Made by a program: the position numbers and the translations under genes. Shown one piece after another: positions 22,052-30,468 of a stretch of 64,000 nt of DNA (positions within the stretch are counted from its first letter, which is position 1; the number at the start of each line of letters is the position of its first letter). The notes beneath the pieces are model-generated. The model was not told where the DNA came from, did no database searches, and saw only the letters and a program-made list of their open reading frames with translations. The stretch comes from Franzmannia qiaohouensis (lineage in GTDB: Bacteria > Pseudomonadota > Gammaproteobacteria > Pseudomonadales > Halomonadaceae), in NCBI RefSeq assembly GCF_031451695.1, contig NZ_JARWAM010000005.1:262991-326990 (forward strand). The letters run 5' to 3'.

Positions 22052-22669
22052 ATGGATACAATCATGCTGGAAGGATTGGCATTTCTCGGCCCGGCGGCAC
22101 TCTACATGATGTCGATGACCATCACCCCGGGGCCCAACAACGTGATGCTCACCGCCTCCGGGGCCAACTACGGATTCTGGCGCACCATGCCTCACATGCT
22201 GGGCATTCTCGGTGGCTGTTTCGCGCTGTTTGCCGGTATCGCGCTGGGCCTGGGGCTGTTGTTCGAGCGCTACCCGCTGGTGCAGACCTCGCTGCGCCTG
22301 GTGGGCAGCGGCTATCTGCTCTACCTGGCCTGGAAGATCGCCAGCGCCCCGCCGCCGGACCTGCGCCTGCGCGGCGAGGGCCGGCCGCTGACCTTCTGGC
22401 AGGCCGCCGCCTTCCAGTTCGCCAACCCCAAGGCGTGGGTCATGGGCCTGGCGCTGATGGCCGGTTTCCTGCCCCAGGGCGGCGACACGGTGGTCAATGC
22501 GCTGCTGCTGGCCGCCTTCGCCGAGCTGGTGGCGCTACCCTGCATCGCCCTGTGGGCCGGCTTTGGCACCGCCATCGGCCGCATCCTCAAGACGCCCCGC
22601 GCCTGGCGGCTGTTCAATGCCAGCATGGGCGCCATGACCGCCGCCTGTGTGATCCTGATTCTACGCTGA
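22052..22669 (+). CDS. LysE/RhtB family amino acid exporter
   Basis: A 205-residue, six-helix inner-membrane exporter of the LysE superfamily. The N-terminal signature MTITPGPNNVMLTASGANYGF and central FQFANPKAWVMGLALMAGFL are typical of RhtB-like members, which export amino acids such as homoserine, threonine or cysteine pathway metabolites. The ATG at 22052 has little Shine-Dalgarno; the ATG at 22064 is an alternative. Control by the divergent MocR regulator is likely from the shared operator. The stop lies four bases from the end of the convergent I78 gene. Confidence 0.88.
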   Translation: MDTIMLEGLAFLGPAALYMMSMTITPGPNNVMLTASGANYGFWRTMPHMLGILGGCFALFAGIALGLGLLFERYPLVQTSLRLVGSGYLLYLAWKIASAPPPDLRLRGEGRPLTFWQAAAFQFANPKAWVMGLALMAGFLPQGGDTVVNALLLAAFAELVALPCIALWAGFGTAIGRILKTPRAWRLFNASMGAMTAACVILILR

Positions 22670-22673
22670 GCGC

Positions 22674-23006
22674 CTAGCCGCAGGTGATCTGCTGGATACG
22701 GTCGTCGTCATCGAGGCGGATGTTGAGGCGGTCGGGGCGATGATCCATGGTCGCCGCGTCGCCGGGGCGCAGCACCCGCAGCATTGCGGCACCGCTCTCC
22801 TCTTCGATGGCGGCACGCAGCGCCTCGGAGTAATCGCGGCCGACGCGGTCCTGCACCGTGCGGGCGCCGCAGGTATCACCGCGCTGGGTCACGCTGGGTG
22901 GCTCCGGTGCCGGTTCGCGCGGCACGCTTGAAGGGCCTGCGCTGGTGCAAGCGGCCAGTGCCAGGCTCGCCGCCAGCGCCGGCAGGTAACGGGAAAGGGT
23001 GAACAT
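22674..23006 (-). CDS. I78-family peptidase inhibitor lipoprotein
   Basis: A 110-residue predicted lipoprotein: signal peptide with lipobox LAAC (Cys20), a Pro/Ser-rich linker, then a C-terminal I78-type inhibitor domain. It shows the family pattern of an early Cys (DTCGA), RVLRPGDAATMDHRPDRLNIRLD and terminal CG, the two Cys probably forming a disulfide. Members resemble potato inhibitor I-type folds and are thought to protect periplasmic proteins from serine peptidases. It stands just downstream of an entericidin gene on the same strand. Confidence 0.8.
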   Translation of the reverse strand: MFTLSRYLPALAASLALAACTSAGPSSVPREPAPEPPSVTQRGDTCGARTVQDRVGRDYSEALRAAIEEESGAAMLRVLRPGDAATMDHRPDRLNIRLDDDDRIQQITCG

Positions 23007-23043
23007 GCTGACTCCTTGTCATCATCGATATGACCCGACGCAA

Positions 23044-23072
23044 AGCGGGCGAGCCTATCAGGCTCGCCCGCT
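23044..23072 (-). terminator. Hairpin after entericidin 1
   Basis: A perfect 12-bp stem (23044-23055 with 23061-23072) with a five-base loop lies 28 bases past the entericidin stop on the minus strand and 38 bases before the I78 gene. The T-run is poor. Confidence 0.55.
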
Positions 23073-23099
23073 ACTGCGCATCTGAAGTACATGGGATGC

Positions 23100-23231
23100 T
23101 TAGTTGGCCGCATCCTGCACCGCTTCACCACCGCGCTCGACGTCCTGGCCGGCGCCGTCAATGGTGTTGCAGCCCGCCAATACGCCGGCGGTCATGAGCA
23201 GGGCAAAACTGAGGGCAATCGCTTTTTTCAT
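23100..23231 (-). CDS. Entericidin-like lipoprotein 1
   Basis: A 43-residue protein below the usual ORF size cut-off. It starts with MKKAIALSF after a perfect AAGGAG, has a short signal peptide ending in lipobox LAGC (Cys21), and then the entericidin core CNTIDGAGQDVERGGEAVQ. Entericidins A/B are small envelope lipoproteins linked to stationary-phase and osmotic stress and proposed as an antidote/toxin pair in enterics. A sibling of identical length lies at 23536-23667. Confidence 0.85.
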   Translation of the reverse strand: MKKAIALSFALLMTAGVLAGCNTIDGAGQDVERGGEAVQDAAN

Positions 23232-23390
23232 CTGTGTTCTCCTTAACACTGGTACTTAGCAAACAACGGGATCGGGATCCGTATTGTCCATTCCTTCCTT
23301 GAAGCAATGGCCTCAGTCAGCCTAACAGCCATACCCTGACTTTGCACAATCAGACTGGCTCAGCTCAAGGTAATCGCAGATCGGCAACAA

Positions 23391-23525
23391 CGCTCGGAAC
23401 TGACCCGTCGACAGGCCTGCGAGGAGGCGCTGTAAACCTTCCCTGGGCGCTACCTACGCCATCCATGGCGTAGAACCTCCTCTTCGGCCTGTCCCCGGCG
23501 TTCTTCGCTTAGTAGCTACAGCGAT
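23391..23525. repeat. Dispersed nested-hairpin repeat, copy 3
   Basis: Lies between the two entericidin genes. Outer stem GACAGGCC/GGCCTGTC (23410-23417 with 23486-23493), middle stem GAGGAGG/CCTCCTC (23421-23427 with 23476-23482), core TTCCCTGGGCGCTACC, and an inner perfect 9-bp stem CTACGCCAT/ATGGCGTAG. The rest of this 304-base gap (23232-23390) is AT-richer and shows no other gene. Confidence 0.85.
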
Positions 23526-23535
23526 CTCCCTGGGC

Positions 23536-23667
23536 TCAATCCGCCGAGCGCTGAATGGCCTCTCCGCCCGCCTCGATATCCTCGCCTGCACCGCGCATGG
23601 TGTTACAGCCGCTGAGCAGCGACAGGGTAAACAGCGAGAGTAGAATAGCAGCTGATAGCCGTTTCAT
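23536..23667 (-). CDS. Entericidin-like lipoprotein 2
   Basis: Also 43 residues: MKRLSAAILLS signal, lipobox LSGC (Cys21), then CNTMRGAGEDIEAGGEAIQ. The start at 23667 is set by GAGG eight bases upstream; upstream ATGs sit too close to or beyond it. About half the residues match entericidin 1 and every landmark is at the same position, so the two are paralogues. They are separated by repeat copy 3. Confidence 0.85.
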   Translation of the reverse strand: MKRLSAAILLSLFTLSLLSGCNTMRGAGEDIEAGGEAIQRSAD

Positions 23668-23773
23668 GGTCATATCCTCGTTCCTTGACTGGTCTGGCGG
23701 AAAGGTCCGCGCTGCTATCAATCTAGCAGCTGTCTCAGATCGGTGTTACGACTATTCTGCCCAAGGAGGCGCC

Positions 23774-24214
23774 ATGCACGACCTGACCCTCGACCCGCGG
23801 CTCGACGCCGATACCTATCCCATCACCGAGCTGCCGCTGTCGCGGGTCCTGCTGATGAACGATGCGCGCTTCGCGTGGCTGATTCTGGTGCCGCGGCGTG
23901 GCGGCGCCTGCGAGGTCAGCGACCTCAGCGAGGCGGACCAGGCGCAGCTGTGGCGGGAAGCCACCCGCTTGGGCAGCGAGCTGAAGAGTGCGCTGGGCGG
24001 CGACAAGCTGAATATCGCCGCCCTCGGCAACGTCGTCTCCCAGCTGCACGTTCATGTGATCGTGCGCCACCGCGACGATGCGGCCTGGCCGGCGCCGGTA
24101 TGGGGCTACGGCGAGGCCGAGCCCTACGACCTCGACGGCCAGGCCGAGCGCCGCGACCTGGTACTGGCGTTAGCCGAGGGACTGACTTTCGACGACGCTT
24201 CGTCTAGCACCTAA
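23774..24214 (+). CDS. HIT domain nucleotide hydrolase-like protein
   Basis: A 146-residue cytoplasmic protein of the histidine triad superfamily. The active-site region is SQLHVHVIVRHRDDAAWPAPVWG, the variant with Gln instead of the first His of the triad that is usual in this proteobacterial subgroup, so it is not a broken gene. HIT proteins hydrolyse or transfer nucleotides from phosphoramidates or dinucleotides; the substrate here is unknown. AAGGAGG precedes the ATG at 23774. It converges on the NicO gene with a four-base overlap of stops. Confidence 0.87.
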   Translation: MHDLTLDPRLDADTYPITELPLSRVLLMNDARFAWLILVPRRGGACEVSDLSEADQAQLWREATRLGSELKSALGGDKLNIAALGNVVSQLHVHVIVRHRDDAAWPAPVWGYGEAEPYDLDGQAERRDLVLALAEGLTFDDASSST

Positions 24215-25257
24215 CCGAAGGGCGAGGTCCGTGGCGCCGGAGCCTCATCGCCCTGGGACTGGCCGCTGCGTTCGGCGCCCGGTGTCAGCAGCGGGTCGCG
24301 GCTCGGCGAGCTGACGCCAGCTACCGACAGCGACACGCCGAGCAGTACGATGGTCAGGCCGCCCGCCAGGGCGGCCCAGCCCACCATCCGCTGCACGCCG
24401 CTGCCGCTGGCCTGCCGCGCCAGGCGCCGTTCGGCCCAGCCGCGGGCCATCACGCTGGCCAGCGCCAGCGCCGAGACCGCCAGCGCCGTGCCCGCCGCCA
24501 TCACCAGCACCGCACTGACGCCGACCCAGAACTGGCCGAGCAGCGATGCCGCCCCCAGCAGCAGCACGCCGCCGCTGCACGGGCGAATACCGATCGCCAC
24601 CACCGTGGCCAGCGCGGTGCGCCAGTCGGCGGCCTGCCTAGGGTCGACGTGGTGAGCGCTGCCGCAGCCACAGTGATCATGATGGTGATGTTGGTGCTCG
24701 TGGTCGTGACTTGCGATAGTCGCTGCCGCGCCGACGCTGGCCGCCGCCGGCGTGCGCCGCAGCTGGCGCACCGCGCGCCAGCACAGCCACAGGCCGAGCA
24801 GGGTGACCATGAAGAAGCTGGCTTGCTCGACCCATACCACCGAGCCCATCGCCTGGCGAGTCAGCCAGCCCAGGCCGTGTACCAGTACCGCCACCAGCGT
24901 GATCGCCACCAGTGCCTGGAGCAGGGAGGCGGCACACGACAGCGCCAGGGCGCGGCGCAGGGCACCCCCCTGGGAGAGCAGGTAGGTGGTCAGCACCGCC
25001 TTGCCGTGGCCGGGACCGGCGGCATGAAAGACCCCGTAGCCGAAGCTGATGCCGAGCAGCGTCGCCCAGGCGGCCGGCGACGGCGCCCCGGACAGTTCGG
25101 TGATCGCCAGCGTCAGGGCACGATGCAGGTCGCGCTGCCAGGCCACCACCTGCAGGCTGATCGCCTGGGCACCGCCCTGAAACAGCCAGATCAGCCCCGC
25201 CACGACAAAAAGGCCGGCCAGGCCGCCGAGCCACACAGCACCTGTCATGCGTCGCAT
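24211..25257 (-). CDS. NicO family nickel/cobalt-type transporter
   Basis: A 348-residue inner-membrane protein of the NicO/RcnA superfamily. The first half holds the conserved helix motif FGYGVFHAAGPGHGKAVLTTY (H and D/H metal path). A central cytoplasmic or periplasmic loop is extremely His-rich (SHDHEHQHHHHDHCGCG, about 183-199), and the second half has IGIRPCSGGVLLL. Members move Ni, Co or related metals, usually outward. The start overlaps the upstream DUF1007 gene by 13 bases with a GGAGAG ribosome site; an internal ATG three codons later would give a four-base overlap. The C-terminal tail is Ser/Pro-rich. Confidence 0.85.
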   Translation of the reverse strand: MRRMTGAVWLGGLAGLFVVAGLIWLFQGGAQAISLQVVAWQRDLHRALTLAITELSGAPSPAAWATLLGISFGYGVFHAAGPGHGKAVLTTYLLSQGGALRRALALSCAASLLQALVAITLVAVLVHGLGWLTRQAMGSVVWVEQASFFMVTLLGLWLCWRAVRQLRRTPAAASVGAAATIASHDHEHQHHHHDHCGCGSAHHVDPRQAADWRTALATVVAIGIRPCSGGVLLLGAASLLGQFWVGVSAVLVMAAGTALAVSALALASVMARGWAERRLARQASGSGVQRMVGWAALAGGLTIVLLGVSLSVAGVSSPSRDPLLTPGAERSGQSQGDEAPAPRTSPFG

Positions 25258-25931
25258 TGGATCTCTCCGGTTTCGGCGAAGTAGCGGCCAAGGCCGTCCG
25301 GCGCCTCGTCGGTGATATCCAGGCGCGCCGCCTGGGCGATCTTCGCCGGATCCGGGTCGGCGGGCAGGATCCGGGTGCTGCAGCGCGACTCGGCCCCGGT
25401 CAGCACCAGGGCGTCGTCGCTGGGTCCCTCGCCGTTCTCTTCATGCAGTATCTCGATGTAGTAGGTGGGATCGAAGACGCGATAAACCAGCGGCTCATTC
25501 TCGAGCAGCAGCGGGGTCTCCAGCGGCAGCAGGAAGATGAACTCGACGCGCCCGTCGCGCTCCATCACCGTGTACTCCCGAACCTCGCCGAGTCCCACCG
25601 CGGCCTCGCCGTGGTGCAGCTCGGTGAAATAGCCCTGTGGCGCGAGGGTGTCGCGGATCTCCATGCCAAGCAGGTCGAGGCGCTGCTCGAGGCTCTCCTC
25701 GCCCTGGGCGCGGCCGAGCTCCTCGAGCAGCACCAGGCTGTAGAAGGGATCCATCCGCCAGCGCTGGTGCAGCGCCTCGACGCGGCCATCGTCATCGATG
25801 ATCACTCGCATGCTCATGTCAATCCAGCCGTGGGGATGGGCCAGCGCCAGCCCCGGCAGCATCGACAGCGCGGCGCCTAGCACCAGTCGCCGCCACCAGA
25901 CACTTCGTTTTCTTGCTGTCATGCGTTCCAT
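25245..25931 (-). CDS. DUF1007 periplasmic protein
   Basis: A 228-residue protein with an N-terminal signal peptide (about 1-31, ending LALAHPHGW). DUF1007 proteins are commonly found beside NicO transporters and are thought to act as periplasmic metal-binding partners. Here the mature N-terminus starts with HPHGWIDM, a candidate metal-binding site as in that family. The acidic body and the C-terminal Cys pair (ESRCS, EIQCDA) may add a disulfide. It overlaps the NicO gene and follows a lipoprotein gene by 35 bases. Confidence 0.83.
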   Translation of the reverse strand: MERMTARKRSVWWRRLVLGAALSMLPGLALAHPHGWIDMSMRVIIDDDGRVEALHQRWRMDPFYSLVLLEELGRAQGEESLEQRLDLLGMEIRDTLAPQGYFTELHHGEAAVGLGEVREYTVMERDGRVEFIFLLPLETPLLLENEPLVYRVFDPTYYIEILHEENGEGPSDDALVLTGAESRCSTRILPADPDPAKIAQAARLDITDEAPDGLGRYFAETGEIQCDA

Positions 25932-25966
25932 GTTCCGCTCATGAATTCCAGATCGGGTGCGTGGGT

Positions 25967-26338
25967 TCAGGGTGCCAGCCCCAGTGCCGCCTGCAGCTCC
26001 ACCAGCAGCGGGTCGAGACTCTGCGGGGCCAGCGGCTGATTAGCGCGCTGGCCGCTGAACGAGATCAAGGCGCCGTGGGGGCTCTCATCCACCTCGAGGC
26101 GCAGTCGGTAGCCCGGCCAGGCCGCCGACACCGCCTCGACGCGGCCCAGCTCGGCGTCGGCATGGCGGATCACGTAGCCGCGCTCGACCAGCAGCTCGAT
26201 CCCCGCCGCCAGCGCCGCCTGGCGCTCCACCGGCAGCACGAAGGCACGCGGCTCGGGGGCCATCGGCGCGGCGGCGCAGCCGCCGAGTACGGCCAGCAGC
26301 GCGATGATCAGCAAACGCTTAAACAGGTCGCTCTTCAT
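25967..26338 (-). CDS. Small lipoprotein, sibling of the next gene
   Basis: A 123-residue predicted lipoprotein with lipobox LGGC (Cys21). The start at 26338 is supported by GGAGG and overlaps the upstream gene's stop by four bases. Its core GYVIRHADAELGRVEAVSAAWPGYRLRL matches, in order, a stretch of the upstream lipoprotein (GYRITHTDTALGVVSGE with LPGYGAR). I read the two as related domains. The fold recalls small periplasmic alpha-beta lipoproteins, but I do not recognise the family. The position in a row with DUF1007 and NicO suggests an envelope or metal-related role, which is inference. Confidence 0.75.
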   Translation of the reverse strand: MKSDLFKRLLIIALLAVLGGCAAAPMAPEPRAFVLPVERQAALAAGIELLVERGYVIRHADAELGRVEAVSAAWPGYRLRLEVDESPHGALISFSGQRANQPLAPQSLDPLLVELQAALGLAP

Positions 26339-26928
26339 GGCACCTCCTGCTCGGCCGCAATGGCCTGCCGAATGGCCCGGCACAGCGCGGCGTCGCCGCC
26401 GCTGCGCGATTCGCGTACCGCACCCTCGGCGTCGACCACCCGACTATCCTGGGAGACCAGCACCCGCTCCCCGGGGGCCACCACCGAGATCCGCTCGATA
26501 CGGGTGGCATCGGCCGGGAAACCGCCGCCGTAGCCGGCGCGGCCACCGCCGATCCCGATGCCGATACCCACCCCGGAGCCGACCGACAGGCGGCCACCGC
26601 CGCCGACACCGCCACCGATGCTGCCGAACACGCCGCTACCGCGCGACCAGTGGTCGTCGTAGCGCGCCCCATAGCCCGGCAGCACTCGGCTGCGCTCGCC
26701 GCTGACCACGCCAAGCGCGGTATCGGTATGGGTGATGCGGTACCCCTCGCGCTCCAGCACGTCCACCGCGCCGCGTGTCACCGCGAGGGGCTCATGCTCG
26801 CCCAGCGGCCAGCGACACTCCGCCGGCACCTGAGCGGTTTGCGCCGGCAGCGTCGCCGGGCCACTGGCACAGCCCGCCAGCGCCAGCAACGGCACCCAAC
26901 ACCAGTATCGCCATCCGCCATGTTGCAT
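26335..26928 (-). CDS. Glycine-rich lipoprotein
   Basis: A 197-residue predicted lipoprotein (lipobox ALAGC, Cys20). It has an N-terminal domain similar to the downstream lipoprotein, then a low-complexity Gly/Ser stretch (about 95-140, with VGIGIGIGGG) and a C-terminal domain containing a Cys (ALCRAIRQAI). The Gly-rich block looks like a flexible or membrane-contact linker. It appears to be the first gene of the four-gene unit running through DUF1007 to NicO. Function unknown. Confidence 0.72.
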   Translation of the reverse strand: MQHGGWRYWCWVPLLALAGCASGPATLPAQTAQVPAECRWPLGEHEPLAVTRGAVDVLEREGYRITHTDTALGVVSGERSRVLPGYGARYDDHWSRGSGVFGSIGGGVGGGGRLSVGSGVGIGIGIGGGRAGYGGGFPADATRIERISVVAPGERVLVSQDSRVVDAEGAVRESRSGGDAALCRAIRQAIAAEQEVP

Positions 26929-27064
26929 TGGCTATCCTCCACGTTGCTGCGGGCAGTCTACGTCGAAAACAGCGCCCGTGCAGTCTCGTCACTCGCGTTG
27001 CTATGACCCCAACGAGATAGGATAAGCTCAGTACTTCTTTCCATGATCCGTCGACGAGCCGCCC

Positions 27065-28201
27065 ATGCAGATTCTGATCGCCCCCGATAGCTACAAGGAT
27101 GCGCTACCCGCCAGCGACGCCGCCCGCGCCATTGCCCATGGCATCCAGCGCGTCCTGCCCGAGGCCACGCTGATTCGCTGCCCGATGGGCGACGGCGGCG
27201 AGGGCACCCTGGATGCCCTGCTCGACGCCACCGGCGCCGAGCGCCGCGAGCAGCGCGTACAGGACGCCCTCGGCCGCCCCTGCGAGGCCGCCTGGGGCTG
27301 GCACGCCGAGTCGCGCAGCGCCTTCATCGAGCTGGCCGAGGCCAGCGGCCTGCAGCAGATTCCCCGTGACCAGCGTAGCGCCCTGCACAGCACCACCCAT
27401 GGCGTCGGCGAGCTTATCCTGGCGGCGCTGGACGCCGGCGCCGAGACGCTGCTGCTGACCCTTGGCGGTAGCGCTACCAACGACGCCGGGGCCGGCATGC
27501 TGCAGGCACTCGGCGCGCGGCTGCTGGATGCCGAGGGCAAGCCGCTGGCGCCCGGCGGGGCGGCGCTCGCCGAACTGCAGACCCTCGACCTCAGCGGCCT
27601 CGACCCGCGCCTCGCCAAGCTGCGCGTGGAGACCGCCGTGGACGTCGACAATCCGCTGCTCGGCGAGCGCGGGGCCAGCGCCGTGTTCGGCCCCCAGAAA
27701 GGCGCCAGCGATGCCGAGGTGGCGACCCTGGACGCCGCCCTGGCGCACTTCGCCGACGCGACCGCCGCAACGCTGGGTGACGATCACCGCGACCTGCCCG
27801 GTGCCGGAGCCGCCGGTGGCATGGGCTTCGCCGCCCGCGCCTTCTTCGGCGCCGAGCTGCGGCCGGGTATCGAGCTGGTCATGCAGCAGGTCGGCTTCGA
27901 CGCGCTGCTGGCCGAGGCCGACCTGGTGATTACCGGCGAGGGCCAGCTCGACGGCCAGAGCCTGGCGGGCAAGACCCCGGTAGGGATCTCGCGGCGCGCC
28001 GCGGCCAACGGCGTACCCTGCGTGGCACTGGTAGGGCGTCTTGGCGAAGGCTGGCAGGCCTGCCACGCCGAGGGCATCACTGCCGCCTTCGCCCTGGCCG
28101 ACGGCCCCATGGCCCTCGACGACGCACTGACGCGCTGCGCCGAGCTGCTCAGCGACCGCGCCGAGGGGGTGGTGCGGCTGTTCAATGCACGGCGCGGTTG
28201 A
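27065..28201 (+). CDS. Glycerate kinase
   Basis: Phosphorylates glycerate in glyoxylate or tartronate-derived carbon flow. At 378 residues it matches the GlxK/GarK class (2-glycerate kinase, family of COG1929). The N-terminal IAPDSYKDALPASDAA and CPMGDGGEGTLDAL are the family's conserved phosphate- and substrate-binding motifs, with LGGSATNDAGAGMLQALG and VITGEGQLDGQSLAGKTP later. No glyoxylate carboligase or reductase gene is beside it. It is a single-gene unit. Confidence 0.93.
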   Translation: MQILIAPDSYKDALPASDAARAIAHGIQRVLPEATLIRCPMGDGGEGTLDALLDATGAERREQRVQDALGRPCEAAWGWHAESRSAFIELAEASGLQQIPRDQRSALHSTTHGVGELILAALDAGAETLLLTLGGSATNDAGAGMLQALGARLLDAEGKPLAPGGAALAELQTLDLSGLDPRLAKLRVETAVDVDNPLLGERGASAVFGPQKGASDAEVATLDAALAHFADATAATLGDDHRDLPGAGAAGGMGFAARAFFGAELRPGIELVMQQVGFDALLAEADLVITGEGQLDGQSLAGKTPVGISRRAAANGVPCVALVGRLGEGWQACHAEGITAAFALADGPMALDDALTRCAELLSDRAEGVVRLFNARRG

Positions 28202-28356
28202 AAAACGCCCCGAGGATCGGCATCTCACCGTGTAGAGGCGTGGTCATGGCGCCATTGCCTGGCGCTATGGCTGCCATGGCGACAATTCGCTAACCGTCAC
28301 GCGACGCGCCCGCTAGACTCAGGGCATTCATCATCAGGGATCGAGGAGGCAACCGC

Positions 28357-28830
28357 ATGTCCGATACCAACGCCATTGGCCTGCACCCGGCCAGCGCCAG
28401 CCAGCTGGCCGACAAGCTCAACGCACTGCTGGCCAACTACCAGGTCTTCTACATGAACGTGCGCGGCTACCACTGGAACATCAAGGGGCCGGAGTTCTTC
28501 GAGCTGCACGCCAAGTTCGAGGAGTTCTACACCGACCTGCTGACCAAGGTCGACGAGGTCGCCGAGCGCATCCTGACCCTCGGCCACCAGCCGATCCACG
28601 CCTACAGCGACTACGTGGCCACCGCCAGCCTCAAGGAAGACAAGAACGTCCACGACGGCGCGACCTGCGTGCGCGGCGTGCTCACCGGCTACCAGACGCT
28701 GATCGAGCTGCAGCGCGAGATCCTCTCGCTGGCCTCGGATGCCGACGACGAGGGCACCGCCGCCCAGGTCGGTGACTATATCCGCGAACAGGAGAAGACC
28801 GTGTGGATGCTGGGCGCCTACCTAGGCTGA
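28357..28830 (+). CDS. dps: Dps-family DNA-binding ferritin-like protein
   Basis: A 157-residue mini-ferritin that assembles into dodecamers, oxidises and stores iron, and protects DNA in stress. The ferroxidase signature YHWNIKGPEFFELHAKFEEFY is intact, with His, Asp/Glu positions of the dimer-interface iron site. GAGGAGG sits before the ATG. The 155 bases upstream (28202-28356) hold short palindromes but no clear gene. An intrinsic terminator follows. Confidence 0.94.
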   Translation: MSDTNAIGLHPASASQLADKLNALLANYQVFYMNVRGYHWNIKGPEFFELHAKFEEFYTDLLTKVDEVAERILTLGHQPIHAYSDYVATASLKEDKNVHDGATCVRGVLTGYQTLIELQREILSLASDADDEGTAAQVGDYIREQEKTVWMLGAYLG

Positions 28831-28854
28831 TAGCCAGCCTTCGGCGCACGAGAT

Positions 28855-28890
28855 TGCCAGCGGCCGCCCACGGGCGGCCGCTGGCATTTT
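28855..28890. terminator. Intrinsic terminator between dps and pepD
   Basis: A long GC-rich stem (28855-28869 with 28872-28886) followed on the plus strand by TTTT (28887-28890). It ends dps and probably also serves the convergent pepD. Confidence 0.85.
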
Positions 28891-30368
28891 CAGGCCTGGG
28901 CAGTAGCGCCAGGCGTGGCCAGATCCTCCACCAGCCCGCGCAGCAGCTGCCAGAATTCGTTCACCGAGTCGATCTCGACGCGCTCGTCCGGCGAGTGGGC
29001 ACCGCGGATCTGCGGCCCGAAGGAGATCATCTCCAGCTGCGGGTACTTGCCGCCGAGGATGCCGCATTCTAGCCCGGCATGGATCACCTTGACCGCCGGC
29101 TCGATGCCAAACTGGTCGCGATGCAGGCGCTTGAAACGCTCCAGGAGCGGGCTATGCGGCGCAGGCGCCCAGCCGGGATAGGCATTCTCGACCCGGGTGC
29201 GGGCACCGATCAGCCCGAACAGCGCGCTGAAACGGTCGGCCATGTCACGGGTGGCGCTATCGCGCAGCGAGCGCACCAGCGCACACAGCCGGAAGCGCCC
29301 CTCGCTGAGCGATACCACCCCAAGGTTGTTGGAGGTCTCGACCACCCCCGGCACTGCGCTGCTCATGCGCTCGACGCCGCAGGGGGCGGCGTGCAGGGCG
29401 TCGACCAGCAGATGGCTGGCGGTGGGCGTCAGCGCCTCATCGGCGGCCCCATCGATCGACGTCAGGCTCAGCGTCAGGCCCTCGTCGACCCCGGCAAGCT
29501 CGCGACGCAGCTCATCGCCCAGCGCGGCGAGCCGCGACTGGGCCGCCGCCAGTTCATCCTCGGTCAGGGCCAGGGTGGCGAAGGCTTCCCGCGGCAGGGC
29601 GTTGCGCAGGGTCCCGCCGCGATAGTCGACCAGCCTGGCGCCACACGGCGCCAGCGCCCGCAGCACGCGCATCATCAGTCGGTTGGCGTTGCCGCGGCCC
29701 GTGGCGATATCGATCCCCGAGTGCCCGCCGCGCAGGCCGGTCAGCGCCAGCCGGTAGGCGCGGTCGCCTTCGCTCAGCGCGCTGGTCGGCAGCTGCGCCT
29801 CGACCACCACGTCGGCGCCACCGGCGCAGCCGATATACACCTCGCCGCGATCCTCGGAGTCGAGGTTGAGCAGCAGCTGCCCCTCCAGCCAGCCCTCGGC
29901 GAGCTGCAGCGCGCCGCCCATCGAGGTCTCCTCCTCGAGGGTGAACAGCGCCTCCAGCGGCCCGTGACGCAGCGTGGGGTCTGCGAGGACGGCCAGCGCC
30001 GCGGCCACGCCGAGGCCGTTGTCGGCGCCAAGCGTGGTGCCGCGGGCGCGCAGCCAGCCGTCCTCGACGTAGGTCTCGATCGGGTCGCGGGTGAAGTCGT
30101 GGGGATGATCGGCGTTGGCCTGGGCGACCATGTCGAGATGGCCCTGCAGGATCACCCCGGGAGCTGCCTCGCAGCCCGGCGAGGCAGCTTTCTTGAGGCG
30201 CAGGTTGCCGTAGGCGTCGCGGTCGTGGGCCAGGCCCTGGGCCTCGGCCCAGGCTTCGAGGATGGCTACCAGCGCCGCCTCGTGCCCCGACGGCCGCGGG
30301 GTGTTGCACAGCGTGCGAAAGTGCTGCCACAGCGCCTGCGGCGCCAACTGGTCGAGATGTGCGTTCAT
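28890..30368 (-). CDS. pepD: Aminoacyl-histidine dipeptidase (beta-Ala-His/Xaa-His dipeptidase)
   Basis: Cytosolic M20-family metallopeptidase that cleaves Xaa-His dipeptides. The 492-residue protein has the two-zinc ligands in GHLDMVAQ (H77, D79), LGADNGLG (D116) and the catalytic/ligand Glu pair in FTLEEETSMGGA (about 145-146), with HAGLECGIL near the end. The length matches PepD. It is a single-gene unit convergent with dps. Confidence 0.93.
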   Translation of the reverse strand: MNAHLDQLAPQALWQHFRTLCNTPRPSGHEAALVAILEAWAEAQGLAHDRDAYGNLRLKKAASPGCEAAPGVILQGHLDMVAQANADHPHDFTRDPIETYVEDGWLRARGTTLGADNGLGVAAALAVLADPTLRHGPLEALFTLEEETSMGGALQLAEGWLEGQLLLNLDSEDRGEVYIGCAGGADVVVEAQLPTSALSEGDRAYRLALTGLRGGHSGIDIATGRGNANRLMMRVLRALAPCGARLVDYRGGTLRNALPREAFATLALTEDELAAAQSRLAALGDELRRELAGVDEGLTLSLTSIDGAADEALTPTASHLLVDALHAAPCGVERMSSAVPGVVETSNNLGVVSLSEGRFRLCALVRSLRDSATRDMADRFSALFGLIGARTRVENAYPGWAPAPHSPLLERFKRLHRDQFGIEPAVKVIHAGLECGILGGKYPQLEMISFGPQIRGAHSPDERVEIDSVNEFWQLLRGLVEDLATPGATAQA

Positions 30369-30468
30369 GATGGGTCTACATAAGGGATAACCTTATCACT
30401 TTACTGACCGCTCGCTGCCAGGGAAAGCCCGCTCGACACGGCCCCGGGGCTACCGCAGTTGACAGTAG

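Noticed and set aside
24020..24080. HIT motif with Gln in place of the first His
   Set aside because: This is the usual form in this proteobacterial subgroup, not a loss of function in this gene.
28240..28290. Palindromes ATGGCGCCAT and GCCATGGC upstream of dps, resembling the dispersed repeat core
   Set aside because: CCTGGCGCTA followed by GCCATGGC is suggestive of a worn copy, but the outer stems and flanks are missing, so I do not count it as one.
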